Shown here: positions 1 through 8,552 of the stretch, in pieces | Layout of the letters: each line of letters starts with the position of its first letter | Position numbering within the stretch: position 1 is the first letter of the stretch | Origin: Pelargonium nanum | Taxonomy: Eukaryota > Streptophyta > Magnoliopsida > Geraniales > Geraniaceae | Direction: 5' to 3' | DNA: 21,298 bases | NCBI GenBank assembly: GCA_036897485.1 | Contig: JAYMTF010001789.1 | Coordinates: forward strand, 1-21,298 | Position numbers and translations under genes: made by a program | Notes under the pieces: model-generated | Seen by the model: the letters and a program-made list of their open reading frames with translations, nothing else | The model's database searches: none | Told to the model about the DNA's origin: nothing

Positions 1-2125
1 AAACATCATCAAACACAGAATATGTATCAGAAATTTCATCCAAAATCACATTAGAGGTAGTATATTTTGAACCACTAACCCAAAGAGTCAATTCATAAAA
101 ATGAGACAAAAACTCCATAAATCTTTTCACAATCACCCAGTCATCATCAATCAAAGAGCCAAGCACACAATTATCAAATTTTGAAATTTTGGTTTTTATT
201 TCATGGGCATAGAATGGGTCTTCCCCCTCATACCTTTCAAAGACAGGTTCAAACTTAACAGCAGCCTTAAGCATCAAATAGGTGGAATTCCACCTAGTTG
301 GAACATCTAAACACAACAAACTATTGGTATCAATATTTTCAAGCAAAGCACATTCACGAAATTTAGTTAGCCTACCAGGAGACTGTTTTATAAACCTAAC
401 AGCAAACCTAATCTTTTCCACAGACCTACCCAACAAACCCAAACCATCACCAACAACCAAATTTATGATGTGAGCAATACAACGCATATGCATGAATCTA
501 CCACACAAAATACCATTGAATTTTTTTTTCAAGTAAATCAAGGCTGTATCATTAGAACTAGCATTATCAACAGTCACACACATAATATCTGAAATACTCC
601 AATCATTCAAGCATTTTTCAACAGATTTACCAATGTCCTCTCCCTTATGAGAAGTGATAGGACAAAAATTAATAATTTTTTTATGCAAAACCCACTGCTC
701 ATCTATAAAATGAGCAGTGAGTACCATATAATTAATTTGTTGAACAGATGTCCAAGTATCTGTTGTTAAGCAGATTCTTGGACAACTGTTCTTGAAAACA
801 GTTTTCAAAACATGCATCTCATTCAAATACAATGAATAAACATCTCTAGCACATGTGAACCTAGATGGAATTTTAAACATGGGACACAAACTATTCACAA
901 AATCAGCAAAACCCTCCCCTTCTACGTGCCTAAAGGGGAGTTCATCAATAATAATCATTCTTGCTAACTTATTCCTACTAACTTCCTGATTGAAAATCCA
1001 AGTCTCAACAGAAACAGATGCATCACCATCTTCTAAAGGTTTAAAATTCAATTTTTTTTGGGTTGGGTTTTTAAGCTCAACAGGAACAAACTTACACCTA
1101 TCAGCATGGGCATTCAAACTAGACGTACCACTTTTCTTAACATCAGCAGCATACACTTTTTTGCAAAATTTACACATAGACACTAGGTTATTATTTTTAT
1201 CTAAGGCAGGAGTAGTAAATACCAACCAACATCTAGAGGATTTTCGTTTGTTACCTGATTCTCCAGCATCAACACCTCCTCCAGCAGTAGCACTACGAGC
1301 AGGACCAGGAGCTGATGAAACATCAGCTGTACCTGTGGGTCCAGTTACAAACTGAGATTCAACCTCAGTTTCTTCTGGGTTGGACATCAAACTCTAATTG
1401 CATAGAAACAAAAAAGAAAACAATATTAGTTATACAGATTGCACAAACATGAGCTAAAACCCAGATATTGAGACATATATAGAATAAAGAGAAAGAACAA
1501 GAAGTCAAGAAGACATATTTTAGAATGGAGAGAATGAACATAAATTGAATGCAAACACAAATATAGACACATATATATTGAAGCATGCAAAAACAGAAAC
1601 CCTTAGATCTAAGCATGACAACACAGATCTAAGAATGCAACTACAGAAATAAAGAGAAAGAACAAGAACATGTGTTAATGAGTGCTTTCACATATAGATG
1701 ATCTAAGCATGCAAACACAGATCTAAGCATGCACTTACATAAATGAAAGAGAAATAACAAGAACACATATTAATCAGTGTTTCACATATAGATCTAAACA
1801 TGCAAAGTTACAAACACATATCTAAGGCAATAAGAGTTCAGATCTAAGCAATATATGTTCAGAACTAACTATTACATACAGAAATTGAAAGGAACATGAA
1901 AAACAGAATAAATAATACACAAAAAAATTAAAGAAATACACTACTTACATCATTGAAGCGAGAATCTTGATCGGCCATATCTCTTGTAGGACTAGAACTA
2001 GCCGTGTACACTGCAACACACAAATAATTACACCATATTCGGAACACTAAACTACTGTTTGACAATATCACTAACTATTTACTTGTTTTTGAAGAACCTG
2101 TACTAGTAGTTTGCGAAAGAGCCAT
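1..2125 (-). CDS. hAT superfamily transposase (BED zinc finger / RICESLEEPER-like), partial at left edge
   Basis: Three exons join in frame on the minus strand: 2125-2083, 2010-1949 and 1393 to the window edge, with GT-AG introns at 2082-2011 and 1948-1394. The start MALSQTTSTG is the first ATG in exon 1. At least 499 codons are open with no stop or frameshift; the C-terminal part and stop lie outside the window. A BED-type zinc finger occupies about residues 89-135 (W91, F94, C109, C112, H131, C135, with the GTSSLNAH core). The RNase H-like hAT catalytic core follows: first Asp in TTDTWTS (about D247), second Asp in VDNASSND (about D311), then the RCIAH motif. The protein should bind the element's ends and catalyse cut-and-paste transposition in the nucleus. 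The intact frame suggests a young, possibly autonomous copy. It is a hAT family member by motif; the exact clade is not assigned. Confidence 0.9.
1622..1807. repeat. Two-copy ~94-bp direct repeat in transposase intron 2
   Basis: A unit starting cacagatctaag is repeated at 1622 and 1716. The copies share the stretches (a)gatctaagcatgcaaa, agagaaa-aacaagaaca and ttcacatataga. A further degenerate copy may lie at 1440-1510. It sits inside the 555-bp intron of the hAT transposase. Confidence 0.7.
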
Positions 2126-2199
2126 GCAGATGTAAGGAAGTGGAGCTGAGCTAAAACAATCCAAGATTGAAGAGTGAAAACTAGGGTTTCAAACTTCAA

Positions 2200-2700
2200 A
2201 CAAGGATTGAAACGAACGAAGAAATGGAAATCAGAAAAGGTAGAGAGTACAGAGAAGTAGAGAAAGAGATGGAAATCGCTCAGTATCTGAGATGAGAGTT
2301 ATGGATCGAGTGTCGAGAGAGGCGAGAAAACTAGGGTTCTTAGATCGAGAGTTCAAAATCAGAAGATTGAAAGGTGAAGATGAAAGAATGATTAGGGTTT
2401 GTTCTTATGGGATCTGGAAAAATAGCCGTTTACAGAGAAAGAAAGAGAGATTAGAGCCGTTTACAGAGAAGATGGAGATTAGGTTAGAGATTGGAGAGAG
2501 AGAGACTAGAGATTGGAGAGAGATCAGAGATGGAAATCACATAGATTGGAGAGAGAGAGAAGGAAATCAGAGAGTGAGAGATTGGAGAGAGATGAAATCA
2601 TGGAAGAGAGACGTTTGAGGTGAGTGATGAGAGGAGAGATCAGAGAAGAATCTAGAAGATGGAAGATGGAAGATCAGAAGAGGCGAGAGAGGCGTGGCGT
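2200..2700. repeat. GA-rich low-complexity leader of the hAT element
   Basis: On the plus strand this stretch is dominated by gagagatt-ggagaga repeats, especially 2480-2640; on the transposase strand it is a CT-rich leader. It sits between the transposase start and the terminal repeat, so it is probably the element's 5' UTR and promoter. The plus-strand open frame at 2292-2618 within it is low-complexity and not a credible gene. Confidence 0.6.
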
Positions 2701-2849
2701 GGAGGGAGTGATCAACTGATCATAGAGAATATATATATGTAGGGTTAGGGTAAGAATTGAGCGGGCGGACGGGTTTTTTCGCGGGTTGAGATTTTTCCAA
2801 CCGTGGCCCAAACCGCTCAATCAACCCGTCCGTAATTTTGGTCCGCCCA

Positions 2850-2867
2850 ACCGTTCAATTGAACGGT
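2850..2867. repeat. 18-bp perfect palindrome in hAT subterminal region
   Basis: accgttcaattgaacggt equals its own reverse complement. It lies about 75 bp inside the element's terminus, flanked by CCG-rich motifs. hAT transposases bind short subterminal repeats, so a protein-binding role is possible; that is inference. Confidence 0.8.
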
Positions 2868-2942
2868 CTATACGTTTTGGCGGCTCGGTTTCCGGTTTAG
2901 CGGACCGGTTTCGCGGTTCCGGTCTGATTTTGCTCACCCCTA

Positions 2943-3090
2943 GTTCAGGGTATCTAATAGTTAAATGCAAAAGTTGAAGGTATTCGGAATTAAAATGGTA
3001 TACTCGAGGAGAGGTACTGTAATTATCCCTAATATGTTTTATACCATTACTTGAAGTCCCATAACTACATTGTACAATCATAACTAATTA
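2943..3090. other. Half of an older repeat flanking the hAT insertion
   Basis: The stretch gttcagggtatctaat...tactgtaattatccc has the style of the long terminal repeats of plant MULE-like MITEs, built from short clauses such as 'gggataattacagtacc' when read on the minus strand. It abuts the hAT end, suggesting that the hAT jumped into this older repeat. The other half would lie left of the window. Confidence 0.35.
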
Positions 3091-3256
3091 ACTTGTTGAA
3101 CTCAAATCCAGCAACTAGTTAGAACAAGTAGTGGAGCTTGTACACTAAAAATACATCGCATTGACCCATTCTTTTCAACAACCCAAAAAAGTGTGGCAAA
3201 TATAGAAAGAGACCTAAAATTGCTCCAAGCCAAGAAAATTTGGGGATCTTGGTTCT

Positions 3257-3263
3257 TATATAA
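3257..3263 (+). promoter_or_regulatory. TATA box of phytocyanin gene 1
   Basis: tatataa lies 106 bp upstream of the ATG at 3369, implying a 5' UTR of roughly 75-80 nt. The second phytocyanin has its TATA box at a very similar distance. Confidence 0.6.
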
Positions 3264-3368
3264 GCAGAGAGTAGGCTTGGGAAAAAAATGTAGGGGACAA
3301 CAAAAAATCAATAAATAAAAAATAAAACAAAGAGAAAAAGAGGAGTGAGTTTGAGACAGCAACAAGAA

Positions 3369-4518
3369 ATGACGATGGTTCAATCCTGCATGAACCTCAT
3401 GGCGCCATTTCTTGTTGTTGTCTTGATGGCAACATCTGCGGCGGGTGGAGCAGAATACAACGTTGGAAACATGTCTGGATGGGTTGTTCCCAGGGGTCAC
3501 GTCAATCACTTCAACAACTGGGCTGCTGAACACAAATTCAATGTTGGCGATACTCTTGGTGGGTAAAATCGTAATACTGTTTTAATCATGAATCATAGCA
3601 GTAGGTGCTTGTTTGGTTCATCTTCTGAGTTCCTGCAAAAGATTGTTCATAGACAATTTTGCTCAAAGTTGTTTGACAATTTCTATCCTTGTAGTGTTCG
3701 GAAAAAAAAATCACATAGAATGTGCAATTTTTTTATTGGGTCAGTCAAGTAAGAGGTTATAGTGACACCTTACATGAGTTAATTTGTTCGCCAAACAAAT
3801 TTGGCAATAGACCTTCAATTCAAAAGCTCTTACAATTGTAGCTGCCAAACAAGCACTTATTTCATAAAGTTTAAAGTTTTATATACGATCGAGTCAGACG
3901 ATATTCATTAGCTAGACACGTTTCAAACGCGTCTGATCCTTTTACAATTCTTTACCACATTTGTACTAGGCTCACTCTCATATAGTCTCTATATATGCAC
4001 TTGCTATATACTTAATTGTGTGGACTAGTTACATTTCTCTAACCCTAATATTGGTCATACACTTGTGTTGAACAGTTTTCAACTTTGTCAAGAACATGCA
4101 TGATGTGGTCCAGGTCTCAGAATCAGAGTATGATGCTTGTGCAGCTAAACATGCCATTGCAACTTATACTAATGGACCTGCAAGAATCACACTAGACACT
4201 GCCGGTTTCCACTATTTCATTTGCACCTTCCCTAACCATTGTAAAAATGGTCAACGTATGGCCATCAACGTTAGCGAACCAACATTGAGCCCAGCTGAAG
4301 CTCCCGGGAGCCTCGCGGCTGCGCCGGAAGCAGAATATTCCGGTGAAGCACCCGCTCCTGTAAATGCATCTCCGAGCAGTGAGCCCAGTTTGGATATTAT
4401 AAAGGGTCAGCCAATGGAGATTCCGGCTCCTTCGCCGTCAAGCTCAGCCTCGACGATCGTTGTTAAATCATTTGTTGTCTTCATGTCTATTGCCGTATCT
4501 TTCTTGTGTGAGATGTAA
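3369..4518 (+). CDS. Phytocyanin (stellacyanin-like, Gln axial ligand), chimeric arabinogalactan protein
   Basis: Two exons, 3369-3558 and 4076-4518, give 210 aa; the phase-1 intron splits the Val codon of GDTL-V-FNF, an intron site shared with the neighbouring paralogue. The start is the first ATG (MTMVQSC); an ATG two codons later is also possible. Residues 1-28 are a signal peptide (hydrophobic LVVVLMATSA, cleavage near GGA/EYN). The plastocyanin-like domain spans about 29-130, with predicted copper ligands H72, C113, H118 and Q123 and a predicted disulfide C85-C119. A Gln ligand is the stellacyanin/mavicyanin pattern. A Pro/Ala/Ser-rich segment (about 132-190, SPAEAP, APAPV) suits arabinogalactan glycosylation, and the hydrophobic C-terminus suggests GPI anchoring. 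It is expected to act at the plasma membrane or cell wall as a small electron-transfer or early nodulin-like protein; the substrate is unknown. Confidence 0.92.
3605..3856. mobile_element. MITE in phytocyanin 1 intron (GTGCTTGTTTGG termini)
   Basis: The 12-bp termini gtgcttgtttgg (3605-3616) and ccaaacaagcac (3845-3856) are perfect inverted repeats bounding 252 bp of AT-rich non-coding DNA. This terminus resembles common plant hAT/Harbinger-type MITEs. I found no convincing target duplication next to it, so the superfamily is uncertain. It accounts for about half of the intron. Confidence 0.55.
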
Positions 4519-4556
4519 GGCAGTTGATGTTTCTGTATATTATAGATTTATGATGG

Positions 4557-4562
4557 AATAAA
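4557..4562 (+). terminator. Polyadenylation signal of phytocyanin gene 1
   Basis: A canonical aataaa lies 39 bp after the stop codon and is followed by a T-rich, TATATA-rich stretch. Confidence 0.55.
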
Positions 4563-4706
4563 AGAACAATCGTATTGTTTATATATATATATCGTCTTTT
4601 CTTATATTTTTCACTAGCTATCTCTATTCATTTTATGTGCACGTTGACTTTTAGATATAGAATTTTCTAAATTATTCCTACGTTAAACTCTAACATAAGA
4701 CTAATT

Positions 4707-4943
4707 CACTGCCAAAAAAGTTGCAAACTGTGACGGAAATCTGTGAGAGAAATTTTTCGGTTATAGTTCCATCACAAACTGTGACAGAAATCTTATTCTA
4801 TATCGCAGACACATTTGTGACGGAAATTTCTGAACCATTTGTGACAACCCAAACAATGACAGAAATATTATGTCACAGTTCCGTCACAATTACATTTTGT
4901 AACAAAAATTTCTATCACAGATCGCGAGTTTTTTTGTGTAGTG
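4707..4943. mobile_element. CACTA-type MITE with 3-bp target duplication
   Basis: The element begins cactgccaaaaaag and ends ttttttgtgtagtg (reverse complement cactacacaaaaaa), the tips expected for CACTA elements. It is flanked by the 3-bp duplication att at 4704-4706 and 4944-4946. Inside are many copies, in both orientations, of the motif tgtgac(g/a)gaaat (for example near 4730, 4780 and 4816, and inverted near 4880), matching CACTA subterminal repeats. At 237 bp it has no coding capacity. Confidence 0.85.
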
Positions 4944-4949
4944 ATTGAG

Positions 4950-6040
4950 CCTTAACATTCCATTAAAACTAAGGGTGATGGTCATGAATCATGATGAGTT
5001 TGAGTGCACATTGTATGATCTAATAGAGAAGAAGTTGTAATGTCGGCTAAAAAAGAGTCTATATGGAGTTAGAAGCAAGCTCTAAGATATGGTACACTCT
5101 ATTATGCGTGAATTTGAAGAAAAATGGAAAAATAAAATGAGTAAGATGGTAAAACTACAAAAGAGGTAAAGTTTAAAGAGCAAAACAGTAAAAAAAAAAC
5201 AGAAAATGATAAAAATAATAAAAAAGTAAAAAAAATTGACCAATCAAATAGTAACACATGTTGCATATATTTAATTTTTAATATAATATGCATGTAAACG
5301 CCATGTGTATAATTATTTATTTAAGAAATTAATTTAAAATTCAAGAATTGTAGCGCCCTTAACGGTGAAGTTAATCCCAACTAACAATAAAAATTGTTTA
5401 ACCCAAAGTATCAAAATTTAAGGATCTAACTGACTTATTCAAAGTGTAATCGGTGACTTTTTGCAAGTTCAAGAATCTTTTTAATCTTTAATCAACAACT
5501 GTTTGATTTTTTTTTCAATATTATATTTTATCATGTCATCATTTTGACATAAAAGTTAACCGTGTTAAGGCATGAATCAATATTTAGGTCCAAATACAAA
5601 AATGTATGTATTATATATTTTAGGGTAAACAAATTTCATAAACCTATTTGAGTCCTAGTGGAAAAATTCAATAATTAAATTGAGTCTTATTGGTTTTGTT
5701 CATTTTAAAACAAATGTTTTGATTTTTTTAAAAATATTTTTCTCAAATTAAGTGTTATCATTATTTAATAAATTAATTATACATAAATTACTAATAATAT
5801 TTCTAATTCAAAACCAATATTGAACGTTTGGATACATGACTGTATGAGAAAAAATCCATTAATAGTACACTCGTGCAAATCGGGTGCTCCTTGATCATCT
5901 AGAAACAATTATTTCTATTAAAAGAATAGTTCTTAAAATAGAAATAGGAAATAATCAATTACTAGTCAAAGCAAAAATTACAACCATCTAAATGTGAAGG
6001 TTGAATCTAAAATCTCTCCCAATATCCAATTATAGCTATC
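4950..6040. other. Intergenic region between the phytocyanins
   Basis: This is AT-rich sequence with poly-A tracts (5170-5240). I see no credible coding frame on either strand. Segments near 5340-5480 and 5560-5700 have the degraded-repeat style seen elsewhere in the window, but I could not define ends. The last 150 bp should hold the promoter of the second phytocyanin. Confidence 0.5.
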
Positions 6041-6051
6041 AATCTTTTCTC

Positions 6052-6059
6052 TATATAAA
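6052..6059 (+). promoter_or_regulatory. TATA box of phytocyanin gene 2
   Basis: tatataaa sits 122 bp upstream of the ATG at 6181, followed by an A-rich leader. The TATA-to-ATG distance resembles that of gene 1. Confidence 0.6.
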
Positions 6060-6180
6060 CATCAACACTCATCACAAACAAAACAAAACAAAAACAAGTG
6101 AGGAGAAAAACATTTAAAACAACAAAAGGAAGAAGAAACAACTAGCAAGAATAAGAGTTCCATCACAAAAGTGTTTGAAA

Positions 6181-7489
6181 ATGGTTCAAACAAGGAACAT
6201 GATGGCTTCACTTGTTCTTGCTGTTGTTTTGATGGCAACATCTACATTTCCGGCAGCGAAAGCCGAAGAATATGTTGTCGGAAACATCACCGGTTGGGTT
6301 GTTCCCCGCGGCCACGTCAATCATTACCAAAATTGGGCAAGCGACTATAAATTTAAAGTCGGAGATACTCTAGGTATGAGTAGGATTCGCGCATTGACTT
6401 GATTTATTTATGTTAAGACTGATGAATTATACAATACGGAATTTGTTTTATTGAATACTAGATATAACACGTTTGATTTATCTTCTCCTATATTGTTGAT
6501 TAAGTTATACATACTATATTAGTTTCAAAATAACGTGCATCGTAGAGTCCAAATTTGATCGAGTCGAATTATATACGAGTGGAGGAAAGTATAGGATAGT
6601 TAATCACAATAAATGTCAACTACGTGGTAGGCATATATGCAGTTATCCCTAATATTTATAAGGAAGAAGATTGATGCATGTGTGTTTGTTTCATATGTGG
6701 TACATGCACGTTAGTTACAAACTACAATTGATTTGGTTATAAATTTTTATTGGCTCGTGTTTTGATATGAACATATAGTAGTTACAAACATCACTGGTGT
6801 CGTTACAAAAATTTATCGACGCGCGTTTTTTTAGTAAACCACCTACAAAAAGTATTGGTGTGGTTACAAGTTATTATTGGTGCGCGTTTTTACATTTAAT
6901 ATATGTCACATACAAATTTTAATTGGTCTACTTACAAGTTATTATTGGCGCGCGTTGCAAATGTATCACGCATGCAATGACACATGAAAGAAACGTTTCC
7001 CATATTTATATTATTGTTGCAGTTTTCAACTTCGTCACCGGCATGCATGATGTGGCCGAGGTAACAAAAGAAGCTTATGAATGTTGTGACTGCTCCAACC
7101 CCTTGACTCCGGTCATCAAGGACGGACCGGCCAAAATCAGGCTCGAAACCGCCGGAGATCACTACTACATCTGCACAATCCCCCACCACTGCAAGCTCGG
7201 AACTCGCCTTGCCGTTCACGTTTCCTGCGCCTCCGCCACCTCTTCTCCCATCGCTACCTCGCCGGAAACCGCCCCCCCAGCGGCGCCGGTGCACATAGCA
7301 GAATTTATCCGTCTAGGCGAGACGGTGGTGTCGTTGGCTCCGGCGGAGGCTCCGGTGGCTTTGGCTCCGGCTTTGGCTCCGGCGGCTTTGGCTCCGGCGG
7401 AGGCTCCGGCTAGCTCGGCGGCGTCATCTCTTCCGGCTTCGTTGTTTGTTGTATCTGTCTCCGTTGCCATTTCTTTGTTTTGTTATTAA
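6181..7489 (+). CDS. Phytocyanin-like protein lacking the usual axial copper ligand
   Basis: Exons 6181-6373 and 7023-7489 give 219 aa; the phase-1 intron lies in the same Val codon as in gene 1, so the two are tandem paralogues. Residues 1-28 are a signal peptide (hydrophobic SLVLAVVLMATS, cleavage near AKA/EEY). The copper-site residues H73, C115 and H120 are present, but the axial position is T125 (HCKLGTR) where gene 1 has Gln and other family members have Met or Gln. A Cys cluster (YECCDC, 85-88) and C133-134 region (VSCAS) add cysteines beyond the conserved disulfide. The tail has many AP/PA/EAP repeats (about 165-205), a strong arabinogalactan motif, then a hydrophobic GPI-type C-terminus. 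Exon 2 is far more GC-rich than its surroundings because of the Ala/Pro repeats. It may still bind copper three-coordinately or be a non-redox structural member. Confidence 0.9.
6713..6962. repeat. Four-copy ~60-67-bp degenerate tandem repeat in phytocyanin 2 intron
   Basis: Units begin near 6713, 6780, 6840 and 6906. Each has two clauses, (a)gttacaaa...attgg and g(g)ttacaa-ttattattgg, followed by the CpG-rich motif c(g)cgcgttttt. Copies 3 and 4 share ttacaagttattattgg exactly. The array ends about 60 bp before the exon 2 acceptor. Confidence 0.75.
7337..7412 (+). repeat. Coding minisatellite for Ala-Pro glycomodules
   Basis: Short units built from ggctccggcggaggctccgg and ggctttggctccgg repeat in frame, encoding (L)APAEAP and ALAPALAPA. 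The repeats lie inside exon 2 of phytocyanin 2 and lengthen the arabinogalactan-like segment relative to gene 1. Confidence 0.7.
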
Positions 7490-7559
7490 TATTCTCTCTC
7501 TCACTGTTTTCGTGTTTTTGTTTGAATTGTGTGATGTAGAACATAAAAACAAAAACATC

Positions 7560-7565
7560 AATAAA
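7560..7565 (+). terminator. Possible polyadenylation signal of phytocyanin gene 2
   Basis: aataaa lies about 70 bp after the stop, in an AT-rich stretch. Confidence 0.45.
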
Positions 7566-7749
7566 TATTATATTTTGTTAAATTTTGCTACTTGTGAAGC
7601 ATTTCATACCACAAATTTATTAACAACGAGTAAATTGGCATAATAACATTTACGGAGTTTTATAGAAAATAATTCTCAGTCAAATTGGTAAATTGGTAAT
7701 ATCTAGTGAATATTAATGTTGAAAATATTTTTAATAGTTGAGGGACTAT

Positions 7750-8035
7750 AAATTGGTAATTAGTTCATGAACTATTTGTTGGCTTGATTATAGGTGCGAG
7801 GGAAAACCTCATCCTTTAAGCTAATTTTTGGGGTGAGAGGGCTTAAAAACTCTCAACAATAAATGAGATCAGAGCTCATGGTTACAACGTCTTTGCATCA
7901 TGTTCCGATTTAGGGAGGTTGTTGACCACCCGACCTAGGCCCGATGTGGGAATTGGGAGATGGATTATCCCACGTCGGTCGTGGAAGGAGTTGAGCTTGG
8001 TTTCTTTTTAATTTGTCAAACTGTTTAAATTGTCC
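7750..8035 (+). mobile_element. Degraded TRIM-like LTR retrotransposon fragment
   Basis: Near 7828 the sequence aagctaatttttggggtgag, then a stretch near 7865 (gagatcagagctca) resembling the tRNA-Met primer-binding site tggtatcagagcc, then tatcccacgtcggtcgtgg near 7967, occur in the order found in plant TRIM-type LTR elements (LTR end, primer site, short interior, start of second LTR). No coding sequence is present. I could not define both ends, and the family assignment is from remembered motifs. Confidence 0.45.
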
Positions 8036-8552
8036 TCTAGTACAAAGTCTTGTATTACACAAAGCACCAGAGAAAATATGCAATACATGTTAAGTGATCC
8101 CAATCTGATTCGCAGAAAGAACATTATTGAATTTGAAGATTTCAAATCAAATCCAAGCATCTAAACAAAGCATTACTGAACTGATTTCACAAGACAGAAC
8201 AATAGTTTAAGTTCACAACAATATCCATCCAGGACTTTCTTTTTAACTCACAACATACAATACAAGATTGGAGAATAGGAGAATAGTTCAAGATCATAGA
8301 ATGAACAGTGAAAAATGTTTAGGAAACACAAGGTCAAATCTGGATTTCAAGTACTGAAATATTACTATATGCCTTATTTATCCATGTAAACTCATTAATC
8401 TGCAGATGAATTAAAAAGCTGTGCCAATCTTGTGCAGGTTCTTTACATGAGACTGAGAGGGTGATGTATAGGTATATAGCCCAAGGAGCTAAGTTTCATA
8501 AATGTCTTCCAGAGGGAGAACATGAAAATACAGTCTAAACTGTTCTATATTT
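8036..8552. other. 3' flank and probable 3' UTR of PS1
   Basis: No coding frame is supported on either strand. The sequence just past the PS1 stop codon (8553) is presumably its 3' UTR, read on the minus strand. I found no canonical polyadenylation hexamer that I would commit to. Confidence 0.4.

Larger units (their letters stand above)
1..2942 (-). mobile_element. hAT DNA transposon, 5' end and body (other end outside window)
   Basis: The transposase sits inside an element whose 5' terminus, read on the minus strand, begins TAGGGGTGAGCAAAAT at 2942, a typical plant hAT terminal inverted repeat start. The flanking 8 bp at 2943-2950 (gttcaggg) would be one copy of the target duplication; the partner lies off the left edge and cannot be checked. 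The subterminal 200 bp is rich in CCG/CGG motifs and contains an 18-bp perfect palindrome. Between the transposase start (2125) and this end lies a GA-rich leader. Confidence 0.75.

Noticed and set aside
990..1355. 121-codon plus-strand open frame
   Set aside because: It is antisense to the transposase N-terminal exon and shows no domain; the minus strand carries the recognisable BED finger.
2292..2618. 108-codon plus-strand open frame rich in Arg/Glu
   Set aside because: It is a translation of GA-repeat sequence in the hAT leader, with no domain or codon signal of a real protein.
3345..3368. Longer N-terminus for phytocyanin 1 (from a GTG) and similarly a TTG start at 6175 for phytocyanin 2
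   Set aside because: Plant nuclear genes start at ATG; the first ATGs at 3369 and 6181 give normal signal peptides.
3102..3533. 143-codon minus-strand open frame
   Set aside because: It runs antisense through the phytocyanin 1 promoter and exon 1 and has no recognisable features.
3563..3564. Alternative splice donor (gtaaaa) for phytocyanin 1 exon 1
   Set aside because: Using it would shift the frame of exon 2; the donor at 3559 preserves the conserved GDTLVFNF junction.
6932..7470. Minus-strand Gly/Arg- and Ala-rich open frames
   Set aside because: These are shadows of the GC-rich Ala-Pro repeats in phytocyanin 2 exon 2.
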